Shown in pieces: positions 4,442 through 5,680 of a DNA stretch of 5,680 nt. The notes beneath the pieces are model-generated. The model was not told the DNA's origin and ran no database searches. It saw only the letters and a program-made list of their open reading frames with translations. Made by a program: the position numbers and the translations under genes. This DNA is from Bacillota bacterium. Lineage in GTDB: Bacteria > Bacillota > Clostridia > Oscillospirales > Butyricicoccaceae. The stretch spans positions 1 through 5,680 of the forward strand of contig JAUZPW010000112.1 of NCBI GenBank assembly GCA_030705725.1. Reading direction: 5' to 3'. Numbering within the stretch: position 1 is the first letter of the stretch; every line of letters starts with the position of its first letter.

Positions 4442-5680
4442 TTTTGCTCCTCCCCTTTAAGAAAATATACGGTGTCGAGCGTTACCTTTTCTGCGGACGC
4501 CACCACGTCCTTTTCGCTTACCTTTTCAACCGCGAAAATAAGCTCTTCAGGCCCGTAAGGCAGCTTGCCTACGGCCTGCGAAAGCTGAAAATCCTCGAGC
4601 TGAACGGGAGAATCCAAAATGGCCTTAAAGGCTGAAAGCACGCTTTTTTTAGCGGCGATAAACTCTTCGTTTTTGAAATCGCCTTTCTTTACCGCTTCAA
4701 GCTGCCTTAAAATCTCCTCGCGCGCTATCTCAAAGTTTTTGACCTCGATGCCGGAGGAGACCGTAATAAGCCCCGCCAGCTTTTCGATTACCGAGCTTGC
4801 ATAATAGCAAAGAGACATTTTCTCGCGCACGTTCGTAAAAAGCTTGGACGAAGTGGAACCGCCGAAGAGCGAGTTCATAACAATAAGAGCAGGAAAATCG
4901 CGCGACTCCGCTGTTATAGGCGTGCGGAAGCCGAGAGCGAGCTTTCCCTGAAGCACGTCCATCGACTCGGTAACATTCTTTACTTCTTTAACCTCAGGGT
5001 TCTGCGAAACCGTGATTTTCTCAAGGTTTGTTCCCCTCAATCCTGAAAAAGTATCTGAAACCGCGTTTTGCACTTCTTCGATCTGCTTATTGCCGCAGTA
5101 GAAAAGCTCTATCTGGGAATTTTTGAGTAAGTCCGTATACGCTTCGAACGAGGACTGTTCCGTTATATTTTTAGCAGACTCAATATCTCCGAGCTCGCTT
5201 ATGCCGAACGGCTCGTTTTGACACATAATTTCGAAAAGCCGCTTCTTTGAATACGAGCGTTTATCGTTGATCTGAGCCTCGATCCTGTCGATTAAGTTAT
5301 CGCGTTCGCTTGTGACGTAATCCTTATTGAATTTATCGCCTGAAGCAAACGGATGCAGCACAATTTCCTCTAAAAGCGAGATGGTTTTCCTGAAAACCTG
5401 CTCGTTTCCCGCAGCCTCGTCGCTGACCATGTCGCAGACAAACCCAACGCTCTGCACGGCTCCTTTTTTCCTGACGTAGGGCTCAATGCGCGATCCGTAA
5501 AGGGCGTTTAATTGCATCGCAATTTTCTCCATGTCGGGGTATTTCCTGCAGCCGCGCCTCAATAAGCTCGGAAGCAAAGCGTTGGCCGCCGCCTTTTCCT
5601 TTTGCAGGGTGGTCAGAAATTGAATGGAAAAACACGGTGCGATAAACTTGTTCGTGCTTATAACACGCAGCCAAACCCCC
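4438..5680 (-). CDS. ymfF: M16 family peptidase-like partner YmfF (NCBI naming: YfmF), N-terminus cut by window end
   Basis: 413 residues are visible. The reading frame stays open to the window edge (upstream residues include STNKF and SIQFLTTLQKEKAAANA), so the codon at 5577-5575 is an internal Leu and not a start. Only about ten N-terminal residues should be missing, judged by the usual 420-430 residue length. Where M16 enzymes have HxxEH this protein reads NALLPSLLRRGCRKYPD, so the zinc site is absent. In the second half SKLFTNVREKMSLCYY (visible 278-293) keeps Arg285 and Tyr292/293, the substrate-binding Arg/Tyr type motif. ERDNLIDRIEAQINDKRSY (visible 125-143) is typical of YmfF. It is therefore likely the non-zinc half of a heterodimer with YmfH, consistent with the 4-nt gene overlap. 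Subunit assembly and substrate are inferred. Confidence 0.9.
   Translation of the reverse strand, partial: GVWLRVISTNKFIAPCFSIQFLTTLQKEKAAANALLPSLLRRGCRKYPDMEKIAMQLNALYGSRIEPYVRKKGAVQSVGFVCDMVSDEAAGNEQVFRKTISLLEEIVLHPFASGDKFNKDYVTSERDNLIDRIEAQINDKRSYSKKRLFEIMCQNEPFGISELGDIESAKNITEQSSFEAYTDLLKNSQIELFYCGNKQIEEVQNAVSDTFSGLRGTNLEKITVSQNPEVKEVKNVTESMDVLQGKLALGFRTPITAESRDFPALIVMNSLFGGSTSSKLFTNVREKMSLCYYASSVIEKLAGLITVSSGIEVKNFEIAREEILRQLEAVKKGDFKNEEFIAAKKSVLSAFKAILDSPVQLEDFQLSQAVGKLPYGPEELIFAVEKVSEKDVVASAEKVTLDTVYFLKGEEQK

Noticed and set aside
5483..5674. Minus-strand 63-residue frame at the window end
   Set aside because: It overlaps the ymfF frame, which continues open to the window edge with family-like sequence.
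3170..5680. M16 pair as the processing peptidase of a RiPP or subtilosin-like cluster
   Set aside because: No precursor peptide, radical SAM enzyme or exporter is visible, and the sequences fit YmfF/YmfH better. Upstream genes beyond the window were not seen.

Overview
The window is a compact stretch of bacterial chromosome with every gene on the minus strand, so it reads from high to low coordinates. It suggests a Firmicute, most likely class Clostridia and perhaps an Oscillospirales-type gut or environmental lineage. The reasons are the paired M16 peptidase homologs of the YmfF/YmfH type, the strong AGGAGG-like ribosome binding sites, and the clostridial style of the Lgt, FolD and Obg sequences. 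The assignment is inference from remembered family features. Base composition is roughly balanced and I see no mobile element, CRISPR array, tRNA or rRNA.

In transcription order, 5680-3170 holds ymfF (5' end cut by the window edge) and ymfH, overlapping by ATGA. They are two M16 peptidase-like proteins whose active-site motifs are split between them. After 88 bases containing a candidate promoter and a strong hairpin come lgt (lipoprotein diacylglyceryl transferase) and folD (one-carbon folate metabolism). These two overlap by 17 bases, and folD starts with TTG.

A near-consensus promoter (-35 at 1382-1387, -10 at 1359-1364) lies just past the folD stop. It opens a second unit: a roughly 85-nt leader that may be an L21-type autoregulatory leader, then rplU (L21) and rpmA (L27). 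A symmetric intrinsic terminator at 621-643 follows rpmA. Then comes obgE, a ribosome-assembly GTPase, with a TTG start and cut by the window start just after its P-loop.

Functionally this is mostly housekeeping: ribosomal large-subunit proteins and their assembly GTPase, folate and lipoprotein metabolism, and a peptidase pair linked in Bacillus to EF-P modification. I found no convincing undescribed system. The best second looks are L27 lacking both the usual Firmicute N-terminal extension and an intervening prp gene, the hairpin touching the lgt Shine-Dalgarno, the Tyr at the position of E. coli Lgt His103, and the complementary split of M16 motifs.
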